NCBI RefSeq assembly: GCF_001641265.1
Contig: NW_020167531.1
Coordinates: 1-64,000 of the forward strand
DNA length: 64,000 nucleotides
Source of the DNA: Pseudogymnoascus destructans
Lineage: Eukaryota > Ascomycota > Leotiomycetes > Thelebolales > Thelebolaceae
Direction: 5' to 3'
Shown: in pieces, positions 10,279-21,616 of the stretch
Layout: the number at the start of each line of letters is the position of its first letter
Numbering within the stretch: the stretch's first letter is position 1
Position numbers and translations under genes: made by a program
The notes under the pieces: generated by a model
The model's input: the letters and a program-made list of their open reading frames with translations, nothing else
The model's database searches: none
What the model was told of the DNA's origin: nothing

Positions 10279-10335
10279 ATCCAATCTAATCAGATGCGGC
10301 ACATCGCCGCATAGCTGATCCAATCTAATCAGATG
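10279..10335. promoter_or_regulatory. 18-bp direct repeat upstream of the acyl-CoA ligase
   Basis: ATCCAATCTAATCAGATG occurs at 10279-10296 and exactly again at 10318-10335, a 39-bp period, about 320 bp before the ligase ATG. Each copy holds a CCAAT core. Paired sites of this kind may be transcription factor binding sites, but the role is inferred from position only. Confidence 0.5.
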
Positions 10336-10652
10336 TTTGCGCCATGGTCCCCCCTCATCTCAGCAGGGAAATGTGCTCAGTCTGGTCTGGCCGGGGAGCT
10401 AGTGACCATGGCCAGGGGAGGGAATAACCAGCTCGAGATAGTGTCGGGAGCTCAAGGAGGTGGGTCAAAGTGTGTGTGTGTGCCGTGGTGCCGTCTGGCT
10501 GTTCGAAAGCCGACGTACTTGCGTTTGGGAATAAAAACCCGAGGGATTTAGTTTTGTGCCTTTCTTTCAACTAGAGATATATTTCCTAGGGTTGTTCATT
10601 GTTTCTTGCTTGGGTGTGCTTGTTCAGCGTCTTTCCTACAAGTGCGCGCATC

Positions 10653-12583
10653 ATGTCTTCTAACACCACTACCATCCGCCGCCTCCAACAAACCACGCAC
10701 CACCTCAACGATGTCGCCGAGCCAACCACCCTCTCCCTGGTCCATGGCGGCGCCGAACCAGCCCTCGTCGACCTGACTCTCGGTGAGCTGCTAGACGAGC
10801 AATGCGCACTGCGCGGCGATAAGGAATGTCTCATCGTTCCCTGGACCGGCGCGCGGTGGTCATACACACTGTTGCAGCAGAAGAGCAGGAGTCTGGCAAA
10901 GGCAATGTTGGCGCTGGGGGTGCGGGGGGGAGATCGTGTCGGGATCCTTGCGGGCAATTGCGAGGAGTATGTCAGTGTGTTTTTTGCGGCCGGGTATGTG
11001 GGGTGTGTGCTTGTGGTGCTGAATAGTACTTATACTGCTACGGAAGCACAGTATGCGCTTGATCACTCTGGTGAGTTTGGTAGAGACATGTTGGAGGACA
11101 TTGGGTTAACTGGTAATTAGGTTGCAAGCTTCTATTTGCGCAGGAGGCGTATGGGAATTATAACAATATACAACTACTCGCGGACATCACCTCGAATCTC
11201 TCGAATAGAAACAACCTCGGCAGTCTCAAGAGTCTCGTCATGATAAAAGGTCACCTGAACGGCTTCCCAACATACGACGAACTCATCGACGCTGGCGCCC
11301 TGATCCCAAGTGAAGTCCTCAAAGCAGCCAGCATAATGGTCTCACCCCATGGCATTTGCAACCTTCAATACACCAGCGGCTCAACCGGGCAGCCCAAAGC
11401 CGCAATGCTTACGCATCAGTTTGTCCATCACCCCCAACACCATCAACCAAGCTAACCACCCCACAGCAACATGATCAACAACGCCCACTCCATCGGCCAC
11501 CGCATGTCCTTCACCCCCACCGACATCCTCTGCTGTCCTCCCCCTCTCTTCCACTGCTTCGGCCTCGTTCTCGGCCTCCTCGTCTGCATCACCCACGGCA
11601 GCACCATCGTCCTCCCCAGCCCCTCCTTCTCCGCCCGCGCCGTGCTCGCCGCCATCGCTGCAGAAAACTGCACAGCGCTTCATGGCGTCCCCGCCATGTT
11701 CGAGGAACTTCTTTCCCTCCCGCGGCCGGCGTCCTGGTCGTGTCCCAACTTACGCACTGGGATAGTGGCGGGTGCACCGGTGCCGGTGGAGTTGATGGAG
11801 CGGATGGTGGGGGAGTTGAATATGAGGGAGTTTACATCTAGTTATGGGTTGACGGAGGCTTCACCCACTTGCTTCAACGCTCATGCTGGAGATTCCATCC
11901 ACCGCAAACTCACAACCGTAGGCCGTGTCCTTCCCCACCTGAGATCAAAGATCATTGATCGCCACGGCGCCATTGTCCCAGTCGGCACGCGCGGCGAACT
12001 CTGTATGGCGGGCTACTCACTACAGAAGGGGTATTGGAACAACCCTGACAAGACAAGAGAAGTCATGATCCGGGATGAGCAGGGTGTGGTGTGGTTGCAT
12101 ACAGGTGATGAGGCTGTATTTGATGCAGAGGGGTACTGTACTATCACTGGAAGATTCAAAGATATTATAATAAGAGGTACGTCGTCCGTCCAACCCCACT
12201 CCACCCGATCAAACACTAACCGTCATAAAGGGGGCGAGAACATATACCCCCTAGAAGTGGAATCCCGCCTCGTCGCGCACCCCTCGGGACTCATCCTCCG
12301 CGCGGCAGTGGTGGGGATCCCGCATCCCAAGTATGGGGAAGTGGTGGGGGCATTCCTTCTCCCCGCGCCATCTTCTCCCGCCTCGTCGGAGGAGGCAAGG
12401 CCGACCGATGACGTCCTCCGCGCCTGGGTCCGCGGGGTGCTGGGAAGGCACAAAGCGCCGGCGCATATTTTCTGGTTTGGGGATGCGGAGACGGGGATGA
12501 GTGAGGTGCCGCAGACGGGGAGTGGGAAGGTGAAGAAGCATGTGCTGAGGGATGTTGCGGGGAGGATTGTGGGGGGGCGGTAG
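10653..12583 (+). CDS. ACSF2-like AMP-dependent acyl-CoA synthetase, 592 aa
   Basis: Read as join(10653..11070, 11121..11418, 11467..12176, 12231..12583), three introns of 50, 48 and 54 nt, each restoring frame. The enzyme activates a carboxylic acid with ATP to an acyl-adenylate and passes it to CoA. Motifs in order are the P-motif YTSGSTGQPKAAMLTH (about residue 222), PPPLFHCFGLVLG, SSYGLTEASPT (about 362), WLHTGDEAVFDAEGY and GRFKDIIIRGGENIYPLEVE. The last is split by intron 3 and carries the hinge used in domain rotation. A Lys in the SGSGKVKKHVLRD-like tail (GSGKVKKH) is in the place of the catalytic Lys. The length is normal for the ACSF2 or 4-coumarate-ligase-like group. There is no C-terminal SKL-type peroxisome signal (it ends IVGGR). 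Medium-chain fatty acids are the likely substrate class, but the chain length cannot be read here. No neighbouring polyketide or peptide synthetase suggests a cluster. Confidence 0.88.
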
Positions 12584-13279
12584 GGGGTGGGGAAGGGGGA
12601 TGATGATAGAGGTGGGGATTTGAAGATGGATGACGGGATGGTGGCTACGGTGTATATGATGATATATAATGATACATAGACCGGGTTGGATACACGAAAA
12701 GTGGCAAATTCTCGATGCATAGCGCCACTTCTGCGAGTAATCTCCTACCCTGCAATAATAAATCGAGCATCTTCAACTTACATGACCCGAGAGTGACAAT
12801 TTCCTGGGATGGCTCCAATGAGCTTGCAGGTGTATCATCGTTCGACGCTGAAGTGTTTGATTGAAGAAATTCATCCGATGATGAGGTGTCTTCAATTGCG
12901 TCCACTGGCTGTGACGTTGTGCCTTCCGCCTCTTACAATGCCGTTGTTATAGTGATGTTATCTTGGGGGATTACGAGGAAGGAGCGAACATCTCGGGAAA
13001 ACTTTCTCATCCATAGGCTTCATGTCTCCCACGCGATTTCCACGGCGACAGTGTCCAAGTGACTGAGTGCACCCATGAGTGACTGACCCCTCGAAATACA
13101 ACCTGAGACACTACACTGACAACTGAAAATCAACTGGAGAGCTCCTCAGTGTCTTGCTACCCGAATTACAACCCGAGACACTGGCAACAGAAATGACGTA
13201 TTCAAATTCCATTCATTCTATCTGCCTCCCCTCACATGTCTAAATCATCCCTTGCCTGACCCCTCCGTCAAGGCCCTAC
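12584..13279. other. Intergenic between convergent ligase and myosin genes
   Basis: Nothing firm. A minus-strand open stretch at 12645-12905 (Ser/Asp-rich start) has no recognised homology or clear splice partners and is left uncalled. Short imperfect repeats of GAGACACT and GTGACTGA occur around 13060-13190. Confidence 0.5.
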
Positions 13280-16200
13280 CTACCAATCATCCTCATCTCT
13301 CCCCCCTTGCCCCGCATTCATAGCACTCTGCCTCGCCCTCAACGCTTCCGCTAAACCCCCCGCTAAACTCGGCGTGCTCCTGCCACTGCCCCCTCCCTCA
13401 TTACCACTCGCCATCCCTCCCGAGTCCCTCTGCCCAGGTAGCGCCGCGGCCTTGCGTCCTCCAGCGGCGGGACGCTTGGCTGGAGGAGCAGGAGGCTTGG
13501 GTTTCCCGTTTGCGGCTGAGAGCCGGGCGGAGGGTGGTGGGGGTGGAGGAGGGGTTTCTTCCATGAGGTAGGCGGACGGAGCCCAGCCTTCGCGGCCGTT
13601 CAGTTTCGCTAGCCACCAGCCTGGGGGATGTGTTAGTTGTTTTTTCGAGGAGGAGGATGGGAAAGACATACCATTATTCTCCTTCTGCACAATATCCACC
13701 ACCTCATCCTTCTTAAAGCTCAACTCATTCGCACTCTGCCCTTCAAAGTCATACATAGCTCGGAAAATCGGCCCCGCAGGCGTCGCAGCCGGGGGCGGTG
13801 GTGGCGGAGGCGGCGGTACCGCACGTGCGGCCGGCGCCGGCACCTCATTGGATGCAGCTGCATACTGCGACAGCGAGATCTCCTGCGGCTGCTGCGGGAG
13901 CGCGCGCGTGCGTGACGCGAGCTGCTGGGCTAGCGGATTATGCGCAGCGACAGGCGCATGCGCAATGGGGTTCTGCGCGATCGGCTGGTGTGCTACGGGG
14001 TGCGCCACAGGCTTGGTGCTCCGCGCTACGTTTACAAATTTCGACGGCCGGCCGTCTGGACCACCAGGGCGGATGAGGCGGCCCTTGGTGAAGGGCTTGG
14101 CGGGAATGGGCTTCCCTTTGGGGAGGGGACGGGAGACGGAGTTCGGGGGCTCGCCGGATTGGGTGTGGATGGCGCCGCTCTTGTAGAAGTCCTCGCGCTG
14201 TTGGGAATCGCGTAGGACCTTGATGTCTGTCATCTTTCCGGGCTTCTTAGCGTAGGCGATGTGGTCGGAGATCTTGAGGAGGGCGGAGCCGCTGCCGGGT
14301 GAGGCCCGCGTGAGGTGCGTGAAGAACTCGGTTTTGAAGACGCAGCTGAGTAAGGGGTCGGCTTCTTGTGGGGACCCGATACCTAGGGAGAACCAGTCGT
14401 CGCGGCTTGTCGAAAGGCCGATGAATTTAATCGAGCCCAGGGGAATGGCGCGCTCAGCGGAAATTTGGACCTGCTTGTTGACAACGGCCTGCGAGACGAC
14501 GTAGAACCGGCTCTTGGTCAGGACGAAGATGCGCGGGCTAGGCTTACTGGAGCGTCCGAACTTGGACTCGAGGACCTCGCCCCGACACGAGAAGAGGATG
14601 ACTTCGTTGCCGGGGATGTTGATCGCGTTGCGGATGCGCGCACCAGGCCCGCTCCCAGCGTTGCAGCCCAAATAATCGCCCATGAAGCGCCTCGAGCCGA
14701 GCAGACTCATGCGACGCCTCTCCTTGCGGCCCTGCAAAAGCTTGTGACCCCTCTCGCGCATCTCGAGGAATTCCGCCCCGACACGCTTCTTGCGCCATAC
14801 CCTCTGGATGCGAGTTGCGGCTTCGGAGCGGATGCGTAGGTATGCTCGCCACACTCTCTGAATGCGGATGGCCATGTTGTGCCAGTATCGGTCGCGCATA
14901 TGCTCTAGAGCGAAGAGTGTCTCTGGCGCCTTGATGAACGCCTTTGATACACCAAATTGATACTCCTCGGCGGGGATGCTGGTGTCCTTCAAGATCTGCT
15001 TGGCGCCAGATTTCGAATCGCCTGTCCAAGTATACTCACCGGCATACGAGCAATGTGGCGAGAGGAGGTAAAACCGCTCAACGAACTTGTCGTAAGTCTG
15101 ACGATAGGCGAACCCAGCACGTCTGATACGGACGTTCTCCTGCAGACCGAGGTACTTGATCTGATGCATGACGTTTGGCACGTTATACTCAGAGAACGAC
15201 TTATTTTCGTTGGGCTTAATCGTACGGATGTAAGACGGGGTGGCTTTCATGAGAGTGGCCACAAGTTCGTTGGCTGACGTCTTGATCTTGTCTCCAGCCG
15301 CTGGTGGCTGTCGCCTGTCATCCTGGTTGACCTCGTTGGGGAACAATGTATGCACAAACTCGTTCTGGCTTTGCGCGAAGAGGTTCAACAAGCCCTTGAG
15401 AAGCTGGTCCTTGTTCTTATCGGTAATACCTTCAACTGTGTAGCTCACGTCACCAGCATAATGCTTGACGATGAAGTTGCCTTGGCGAGGAGTGAGATGG
15501 GGGTTCGACATTCCGTTGATGCTCTGCATGAACGTTCTATCTGAAGCCGCCGGATCCGCATGTGCAGTTCTCGTCGCATCCTTCATGGCGGAGAAGATTC
15601 CTGGTGGCCTCGTACCCTCAATCAAGTCGCAGACAATCTTGTTGTCAAAGTATTGGATAGGCGTCCACTTAATCTGCTCGCGGTCATATTCTTCTTGCTC
15701 TGTCTTTAGGGTAAGCTGGATAAAGATCTGCTGCAGCTTCTCGTTGACATAGTTGATACACAGCTGCTCAAAACTGTTCTTCTCAAAAATCTCGAAGCCG
15801 TAGATATCCAGAATACCAATTGAGTTCGAGGTTGCGCCGCGAGCCTTCAACGACACGTTGACGCGCTCAACAATCCAGTCAAACAGATTGTTGTAGAGAG
15901 CTTTCGCCAGTCCATCTCTGGTAGCCGCTGCCTGTGCGGGGTTGGCGGGAGACTCAATAACCTCGCCATTTCTTGGCGTCAAGATGCGGATCGTGATGGC
16001 GGAAACGACATGCGCTGCGTCAACTTCCAATAGATAAGCCAAGAAATCTACCACAGATTGGTCCGCAATAGCAGCATATCCATCCTTATCCTCGACAAAG
16101 TGGATATTACCCGTCCATAAGATCGCCGCTAGGATGCGGAAGATCTCGTCCTGCTCTGCCTGAGACAGCCCGATAATCGTCATCGCATTCAGGGTATCTT

Positions 16201-17261
16201 GGAATTCTGCCAGGTCATCGATACCATCAACGTCAAAGCATTTCGACTTGCTAGTATAGACGTATGTCTCCGGCTTCTGCACTCCGAACGTCTCGCGATA
16301 TTTTTGTGATGCTCCTTTCGTAAATTGGTAAAAGATGTGGAAGCTGCGCTCGTTCATAATTTGCCCAACCACTCTGGATTTCTCCAAAAGATAATTGGTA
16401 ATATCCGCTCCGACGGGCTCGCCGGCCGAGTTGAACTGGAGCTGGAGGTACTTTCCGAATCTCGACGAGTTGTTGTTTCGTAGTGTTTTCGCATTTCCAA
16501 ACGATTCCAGCAGAGGGTTTGTTGCCAGCACCATATCCTTAATCTCCTGGATCGACGAGTCCTTGCCTCCTGACACGTTGGCGATATACTGCATAATGCG
16601 CTTTGCCGCCTCGGTCTTCCCCGCACCAGACTCTCCGGAAATGATGACACACTGATTATCTTTGTAGGCGTTCATGTTATAATATGAGGATTCGGCAACT
16701 GCGTATACGTGGGGTGCCATCTGTAGTGGTCAGCGCGCATTTCAAAATTCGGAGATCTGGCCTACCTCCAATCGATTCCTCCCCTTATAGCTATCCAACA
16801 CGGCATCTGTATAAATACCCACTTCGGAATCTTGTCAGCACCCTGTGTAAATGTCGGATGGTGCAATACTCACAGTCTCGAAAGGGATTGACTGATACCA
16901 GCACATGGCCGATGTAAGTCTGTTGGGCGCGTAGGTCAGGATTCAAACGTCCGCTCAGGGAGGATGCTCAAACGAACGTAAATCTCTCCATTCTCGAAGC
17001 GCTTCTTCAAATTCTCATTGATAGCTTCGTTCGAAACTTTGCTCAGCAGCGTCAAGTCCGAGACTCCGACCTCCTTCTTCTTGGTCGTATCGAATGCTGC
17101 CTTCTTGATGTTGGGCTTCCCTCCCCCTGCCCCACGGTCGCCTGACGGCGCATTGCCTGCGGATTTATCCTTTGGTCGCCTACTTATTCCCTAACAAAAC
17201 AGGCGTGTCAGAAAGAAATGCCCGCATTGAGGATCGGGGGTTGGGGGGGCATTCTCACCAT
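13280..17261 (-). CDS. myoA: Class I myosin (myosin-1), 1235 aa
   Basis: Complement of join(13280..13620, 13672..16720, 16766..16821, 16874..16919, 16978..17190, 17259..17261). The first exon is only the ATG codon, chosen because the spliced start MGISRRPKDKS matches the fungal family. Intron sizes are 45-68 nt. The motor has GESGAGKT at residues 135-142, the switch I region NNNSSRFG (~188-195) and switch II-like LDIYGFEIF. Two IQ motifs (IRIQRVWRAYLRIR, AATRIQRVWRKKR) bind light chains. The TH1 membrane-binding region follows, then a Pro/Ala-rich TH2, an SH3 domain (from about 1085, split by the 51-nt intron at 13621-13671) and a C-terminal acidic tail GRDEDDW for Arp2/3. This is the full architecture of the fungal endocytic myosin of cortical actin patches, essential for polarised growth in Aspergillus. 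Length is close to A. nidulans MyoA. The acceptor at 16822 (CCGAAG) is atypical but needed for the frame. Confidence 0.95.
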
Positions 17262-17615
17262 GGTGTAGCCTGGGAAGCCTCAAGTCTGTCGCGAAGTTCC
17301 GTGAAGTTGCAAAGCCAGAAGGTTAAATGAGGGTATCGAAAGAGTGAATGGGAATAATCTGAAAGAGTAACAATAGACAAGGAAGACGAAAGTGCGACCA
17401 AAGCGAGTCGAGTCAAGAATGAATAATATTTTTCAATGTATGGGGGGGTTCAGTCGTCATTGTCTTTGAGTTGCTTATCGGTTATTTCCGTGCGCGGTTT
17501 GGTAAGGTAAGCAAGGCTCCGCCACACTTTGAATTTTGGGGATAGGCACAGCCGCATCTACGGTCTGTCATGGTATCTCCACAATATCTCATCGCCGTTG
17601 CCACATCTAGAGATA
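17262..17615. promoter_or_regulatory. Myosin 5' region up to the first transposon boundary
   Basis: About 350 bp upstream of the myosin ATG with no gene. Mixed-sequence promoter region without a clear TATA box. It ends at the TA that flanks the mobile element starting at 17616. Confidence 0.4.
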
Positions 17616-18127
17616 ATCGTCGTGACCAAACTTTGAGGAAGCAATACGCGGCTCGTCACAATTGCGACCGTAAGTACCTCTCCATAGTAATTTGTATGTA
17701 AATATACATAATTAAGCCATTCTATGAAATTATCACTTCTTCGCTCCCACTCCTACCCTCTCTCCCACTCTCGCCCTCGCCCTCACTCTCGCCCTCAGTT
17801 TGGAGGGCTTCCGGGTCAGAAATTAGGTCCTCAAACTCTAGAGGAATTGGGAGGCCAGCTTTCCGAAGAGCTGCTACCCCCTTCTTTCGGAGGCGCTCTT
17901 CCTTCCGGGCCTCAATTCTCAACCTGGCGTCGAAAAGCTAGTAGTCAAGCTCTTGAAGCTGGCCTCCTACTACAACCTCTTCCGTTCCTATGAGCCAATT
18001 CCTGTAGCCCTCCCTCGAGGGGCTAATAAAACCCTCTAGAACCCGTTGTTTCCAGTACTGTAGCCCCTCTTCAACCCCCCTAAAAGTCGAGGGTTTTGGT
18101 GTAGAAACCCGTATAGGTAGATGCGTA

Positions 18128-19995
18128 ACGTAAGTCGTGGCGTAACGGGGGATGGCGTAACGCGGTGGAATTTTGAAGAGAACACAACAAATCTGTAAAT
18201 TTAACTACAATCAACGATAATACATGATCCACCGTCACTCTTAGATTGTTCCCCTGCTTCTTCCTCAATATACTCGTCAATTTCAATGTCTGAGGAGGCG
18301 TTCTTATCCTTTGTTTTGCGCTTTTTCTTACTTGGGTTATGTGTCGCCTTTTCCGCCTCCATCACCGCATCACACAACTCTTGCATAGAAACATGAAAGT
18401 GACCCTTCAGAATAACCCTTTTCCCCTTCGTACGTACCGTACGTTGCTTTATAACTGATCGCAGGTTGTTGGCATCGAGTTGGTGGACAATGCTGCGTGC
18501 TCGAAGTTGCTCTGACGCAACTGAGAGTTTTGGATGTACGTCCGCACTGGTGTTGACAGCACCCCACCACTATTAATCGTAGTTGTAAGGAGCGCATTTG
18601 CAGAGCGTAAGGTCATCCCATCTGGGGGGGAGCTGTTGATAAAGACTCGGTCAAAAATATCATACTGATGTGGTGTTTTTGGTCGGTCAGCCTCGACTGA
18701 TGGTTCAGCATTGAGCAGCGTACGCAATGCTCGCTGGGGATTAAAAGGAAACAAGCCAGCGCCACGGTATGCTGACTCAATGTTCTGATGGTTGCATACA
18801 TCAAGCCGTGCCTGGATGTATGCCTCCATCCATTCATACTTCTGTATGCGCGCGAGTTGCGCTTGGTTGAGTGGGGAGAGCGCTGCTGTCAGACGCTTTT
18901 TTAGCGGGCCGAATATCGCAACATCCAGTGGTTGTAGTAAGTGCGATGTATGAGGGGGAAGTATCAGTAATACAATATGGTTCTGCATGCAATGCGCAAT
19001 GAAACTCCCGCTAATGTGTGAGTCGTGGCCATCACATATAAGAAGCCGGTGCTGACCATCTGCTTTTGTACGTGTTGTTGGCTCGAAGATGCGTTTTAAC
19101 CACTCCAACCCATGGAGGTTGCTTGTCCAGCCTTTCGTATTCGCAGAGAAGAACCACTGGTCGATGACTGCGGGCGGAATCCATGATTGGAGAACCCCTT
19201 AAAGATCCCGAGGGGTGGGAGGATGGTTCCGTCTGCGCAGATGCACTCAACCATTGAAACCCATTCCTGACGGCCAGGATGCGCTTGATGCTTCGTACGA
19301 AGTGTTGAATCAAGTATAATTCAAGTAGATTCCATTGTCCCAATCGAAAATCCGGATTCATCCATGTTATATGTGTTCTCTTGCGTGATTCCAAACTCTT
19401 GAACCACCTTGGTGTACGCGTTAAACCATGCCGTAAGCACTGGTTTTGTTGCACCGTCCATGCGTACAGTTTCGATCCGTCGCCCAATAGCGACCTGTAG
19501 ATGGGGATGTCGTTGTATGAATCGTGGTACCCAGTCGCGACCGAGGGAAAATCGTGGTTGGGGTAGAAGTAAGTTTGGCGTCGCGTCGTCAAAATTGAGT
19601 GACCGGTGCGACCGGAGTTCTTCAGCTATTTCCTTCAACAACCGATGCCCTGGAGAATAGCCGCTGATTGTTAGGTTTTTAATCCACTTTAGAAGTATCT
19701 GTTCTTGCGCGCCTGATAAATTCTGCTGTTTCTGACGGGCTTGGGAGCGTGTCAAACCTCCATTGACGCGTCGCGTCACTGAACTCTTCGGCAGCCCCAG
19801 CACTTTCTCAGCGTGATATGCACTCTTATACTTCTTAGATTGGACGTCTAATACTGCCTGGGCTATTAAAGTTTCACGCTCAGCAACACCCAGGCTTTTA
19901 CAGTGAACCATTGTTGAGTTATTCACAGTTATCAGAAGTCGGCGGGGTGAATTCCCCGCGTTACGCCATCCCCCGCATTACGCCACGACTTACGT
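18128..19995 (-). mobile_element. Pogo-like DNA transposon D, 1868 bp, nested in element A
   Basis: The ends are inverted repeats of about 40 bp beginning ACGTAAGTCGTGGCGTAA, flanked on both sides by TA (18126-18127 and 19996-19997), the duplication typical of Tc1/mariner/pogo elements. Within each end the motif TGGCGTAAYG occurs twice in direct orientation, 17 bp apart at the right end and 15 bp at the left, where 2 bp are missing. The interior is one transposase pseudogene. It interrupts the transposase of element A, so it arrived later. Confidence 0.88.
18201..19911 (-). pseudogene. Pogo-like transposase of element D, broken
   Basis: Starts at ATG 19911 (MVHCKSLGVAERETL). An N-terminal helix-turn-helix includes YHAEKVLGLPKSSVTRRVNG. 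A CENP-B-like second DNA-binding region follows (LLKEIAEELRSH to PRFIQRHPHL). The DDE triad region has YNMDESGFSIG (first Asp), LLICDGHDSH (second) and HTSHLLQPLDVAIFGPLKKR (third). The gene is inactivated by a TGA where Arg (CGA) is expected just after SIGTMEST, by a frame change near 19180 and by a +1 shift near 18470. The tail (KKKRKTKDK, then an acidic IEIDEYIEEE run) is in the last frame. Length if unbroken would be about 570 aa, usual for Fot/Pogo relatives. Confidence 0.8.
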
Positions 19996-20589
19996 TAGGT
20001 GTAGGCATAGGAGCAGGCTGTGAGTACGTACATAGCTTTGCGAGAGCTATAACGTGGCTTACTAGCCAAATTCCTGCTTTCTGGAAAGCTGATATAATTG
20101 TAGACTCCTTAAAAGTCTGTAGCTGCATTTTGGTAAGATCCCTCATAAAGGACTGTAGGTCATATGTAACATCCATATCACATATGGCAGCAAGCACAGC
20201 CTCTCTGTGCCAGTGCTTATACAGCTAGAAGATCCCTACATCTAGTGGCTGTAAAATATGAGTAAGATGGGATGGGAATGTGTATATGATAATATTGTGT
20301 TTTTCTGCCATAATGATGAAATCATCACTTGTATGGCTCACATGAGAGTCAAGTAGTAGAACCTTTGTTTCCTTAGAGGGAGTATGCTCTGCAAAGTGCT
20401 CTAGCTACTGTAAGGCAAGCTGGTTGTTTGAAAATCCAGTGTTAGAGAGCATGATGAGCTCTGTGCCTTAAAGGTTGGTGTGGTACTAAGAATCCATGTG
20501 TATTTTGCCTAGAATGATAAGTACAGGCAGTATGACTTTTCTGGTTGCAGACACAGCCTTAAGTGTAATGGTGGGTTTAATGGTGGGTG

Positions 20590-21005
20590 CACCAGATGTG
20601 AGAATCTAGCCACCCAAGGGAAGGGATGATTTTACTAAGACAACACACTGTCTTAGAAAAAGAGCCAAAGGGTCGTAGCTTAGACTATTCCACAATGCAG
20701 CAATCAGGTGTATGATATAGTGGAGTGGTTTAGACAAGTTGTAACAAATGTTGAGTCTGAGAACTCAGGGATAAGTCAGAGGTTAGCACCTCACTGACTC
20801 TTCAGAAACAAGGAGTAACAAAATCAATGCTTGGAAGCTTGGAAAAGACGTGGAAGTATGTGATAGTCGATTTACTGTATTGTCTGCTTTGTGGAATAGT
20901 CTAAGCTACGACCCTTTGGCTCTTTTTCTAAGACAGTGTGTTGTCTTAGTAAAATCATCCCTTCCCTTGGGTGGCTAGATTCTCACATCTGGTGCACCCA
21001 CCATT
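20590..21005. repeat. Fold-back formed by two LTR 5' ends
   Basis: The 5' arm at about 20590-20700 and the 3' arm at about 20893-21005 are near-perfect inverted copies of the same LTR-start sequence (GTGCACCAGATGTGAG to ACCCTTTGGCTC and its complement), with a loop of roughly 190 bp. A TGTCTGC repeat flanks the inserted arm (about 20877 and 21012). Confidence 0.8.
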
Positions 21006-21241
21006 ACACCTTGTCTGCTTGCCCTTTCTTAAGGAAAGGGCAATCCTATTTATGCTAAAGGAGTGTAGTTCTCTCATTTTCCAAGACTTTCCATGACTAA
21101 TCAGGCTTGGTTACTGTAGTCGACGTAAGAGAATCCCATAGAACCATCTCCTAGGTTCCTAGCCTATAGGAAGTGAAAAGGAGGTCCAAGGTCAGAGTAC
21201 CCCTATAGACAAATTATGTCATAACTTAACCAATCTTGTGG

Positions 21242-21477
21242 GTAACTAAGGAGCGATGACGTGTAATGAATCATAGACGGTTGTAGAAGCTTTTGGAGCT
21301 ATCGTTCATGTTCCTAGTCCTCTAGTTGATAGAGATATGTCATGTGTAGTATTAGCCCAGTAACTAAGGAGTGATGTCATGTAATGAATCATAGAGGGTT
21401 GTAGAGATATGCTATGTGGTCATATCGGCCCAGTAACTAAGGAACAATGACGTGTAATGAATCATAGAGGGTTGTAG
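21242..21477 (+). repeat. 44-bp block repeated three times in LTR copy 1
   Basis: Blocks start at 21242, 21361 and 21434 with TAACTAAGGA and end in GGTTGTAG, with single-base differences. The solo LTR at 32097 has the block once, so amplification happened at this copy or its parent. Confidence 0.8.
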
Positions 21478-21616
21478 CAATCGTTGAGTAGTATTGCTCT
21501 TGTTGTTGGTGTGACAAGCCAAAATATGTATAGTGACTTGTAGGTTTGAGGAGGAGATTTCTAAGTTTGCTCTTGAGTTTGATAGCAAACTGAGTGCAAC
21601 GAATGTCAGTATGACA

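Larger units (their letters stand above)
9244..10652. other. Gene-free spacer with a hairpin and a direct repeat
   Basis: No gene seen. AT-rich to about 9700, then more mixed sequence. Two TCACGTGT motifs occur near 9330-9355. A perfect 12-bp inverted repeat with a 2-nt loop occupies 9581-9606 and a GTGTGTGTG run is near 9870. The right end of the TNP2-like element should lie in this spacer but no terminal repeat could be paired. Confidence 0.6.
17616..20575 (-). mobile_element. Pogo/Fot-family element A, remnant, interrupted
   Basis: The left end starts ATCGTCGTGACC directly after TA (17614-17615), resembling the ATCGTGGGTGG end of the element at 56070. Inside are the two halves of one decayed DDE transposase, split by element D (18128-19995), which sits in it with its own TA duplication. 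The right part is cut by LTR sequence from 20576, and no right terminal repeat was found. Family membership rests on shared coding and flank similarity with the 56-kb element. Confidence 0.65.
17722..20575 (-). pseudogene. DDE_1 (pogo-type) transposase of element A, broken
   Basis: Reading the minus strand downwards from 20575, pieces match the catalytic part of a Tc1/pogo-superfamily transposase. VILPVLIILGK lies near 20500, LLLDSHVSHTSDDF holds the second catalytic Asp near 20350, HLTHILQPLDVGIF holds the third near 20240, and TFKESTIISAFQKAGIW near 20110 precedes the conserved C-terminal region. The frame has a TAG after DVGIF and a TAG at about 20405. The coding is then cut by element D. 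Beyond it (18127-17722) the C-terminal domain resumes with RKEERLRKKGVAALRKAG and an acidic Glu/Gly/Ser tail, again with stops. The N-terminal DNA-binding domain is absent, replaced by LTR sequence. No function is expected. Confidence 0.65.
20576..21616 (+). mobile_element. Rearranged LTR (copy 1 of the 936-bp LTR family)
   Basis: It matches the solo LTR at 32097-33032 in inverse orientation over most of its length and ends in GTCAGTATGACA. The start reads TTTAATGGTGGGTGC rather than TGTAATGG. A 122-bp inverted copy of the LTR 5' end (20887-21008, with an intact TGTAAT terminus) is inserted inside it. No matching 5-bp target duplication is visible (GTGGG and TGCAC). Near the 3' part a 44-bp block is present three times. 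Confidence 0.7.

Noticed and set aside
10653..12583. Secondary-metabolite cluster around the AMP-dependent ligase
   Set aside because: Neighbours are myosin and a transposon; no polyketide, peptide or terpene synthase or tailoring enzyme is nearby.
12645..12905. Small minus-strand gene between ligase and myosin
   Set aside because: 86 codons, no homology recognised, no splice partners and in the 3' region of the ligase.
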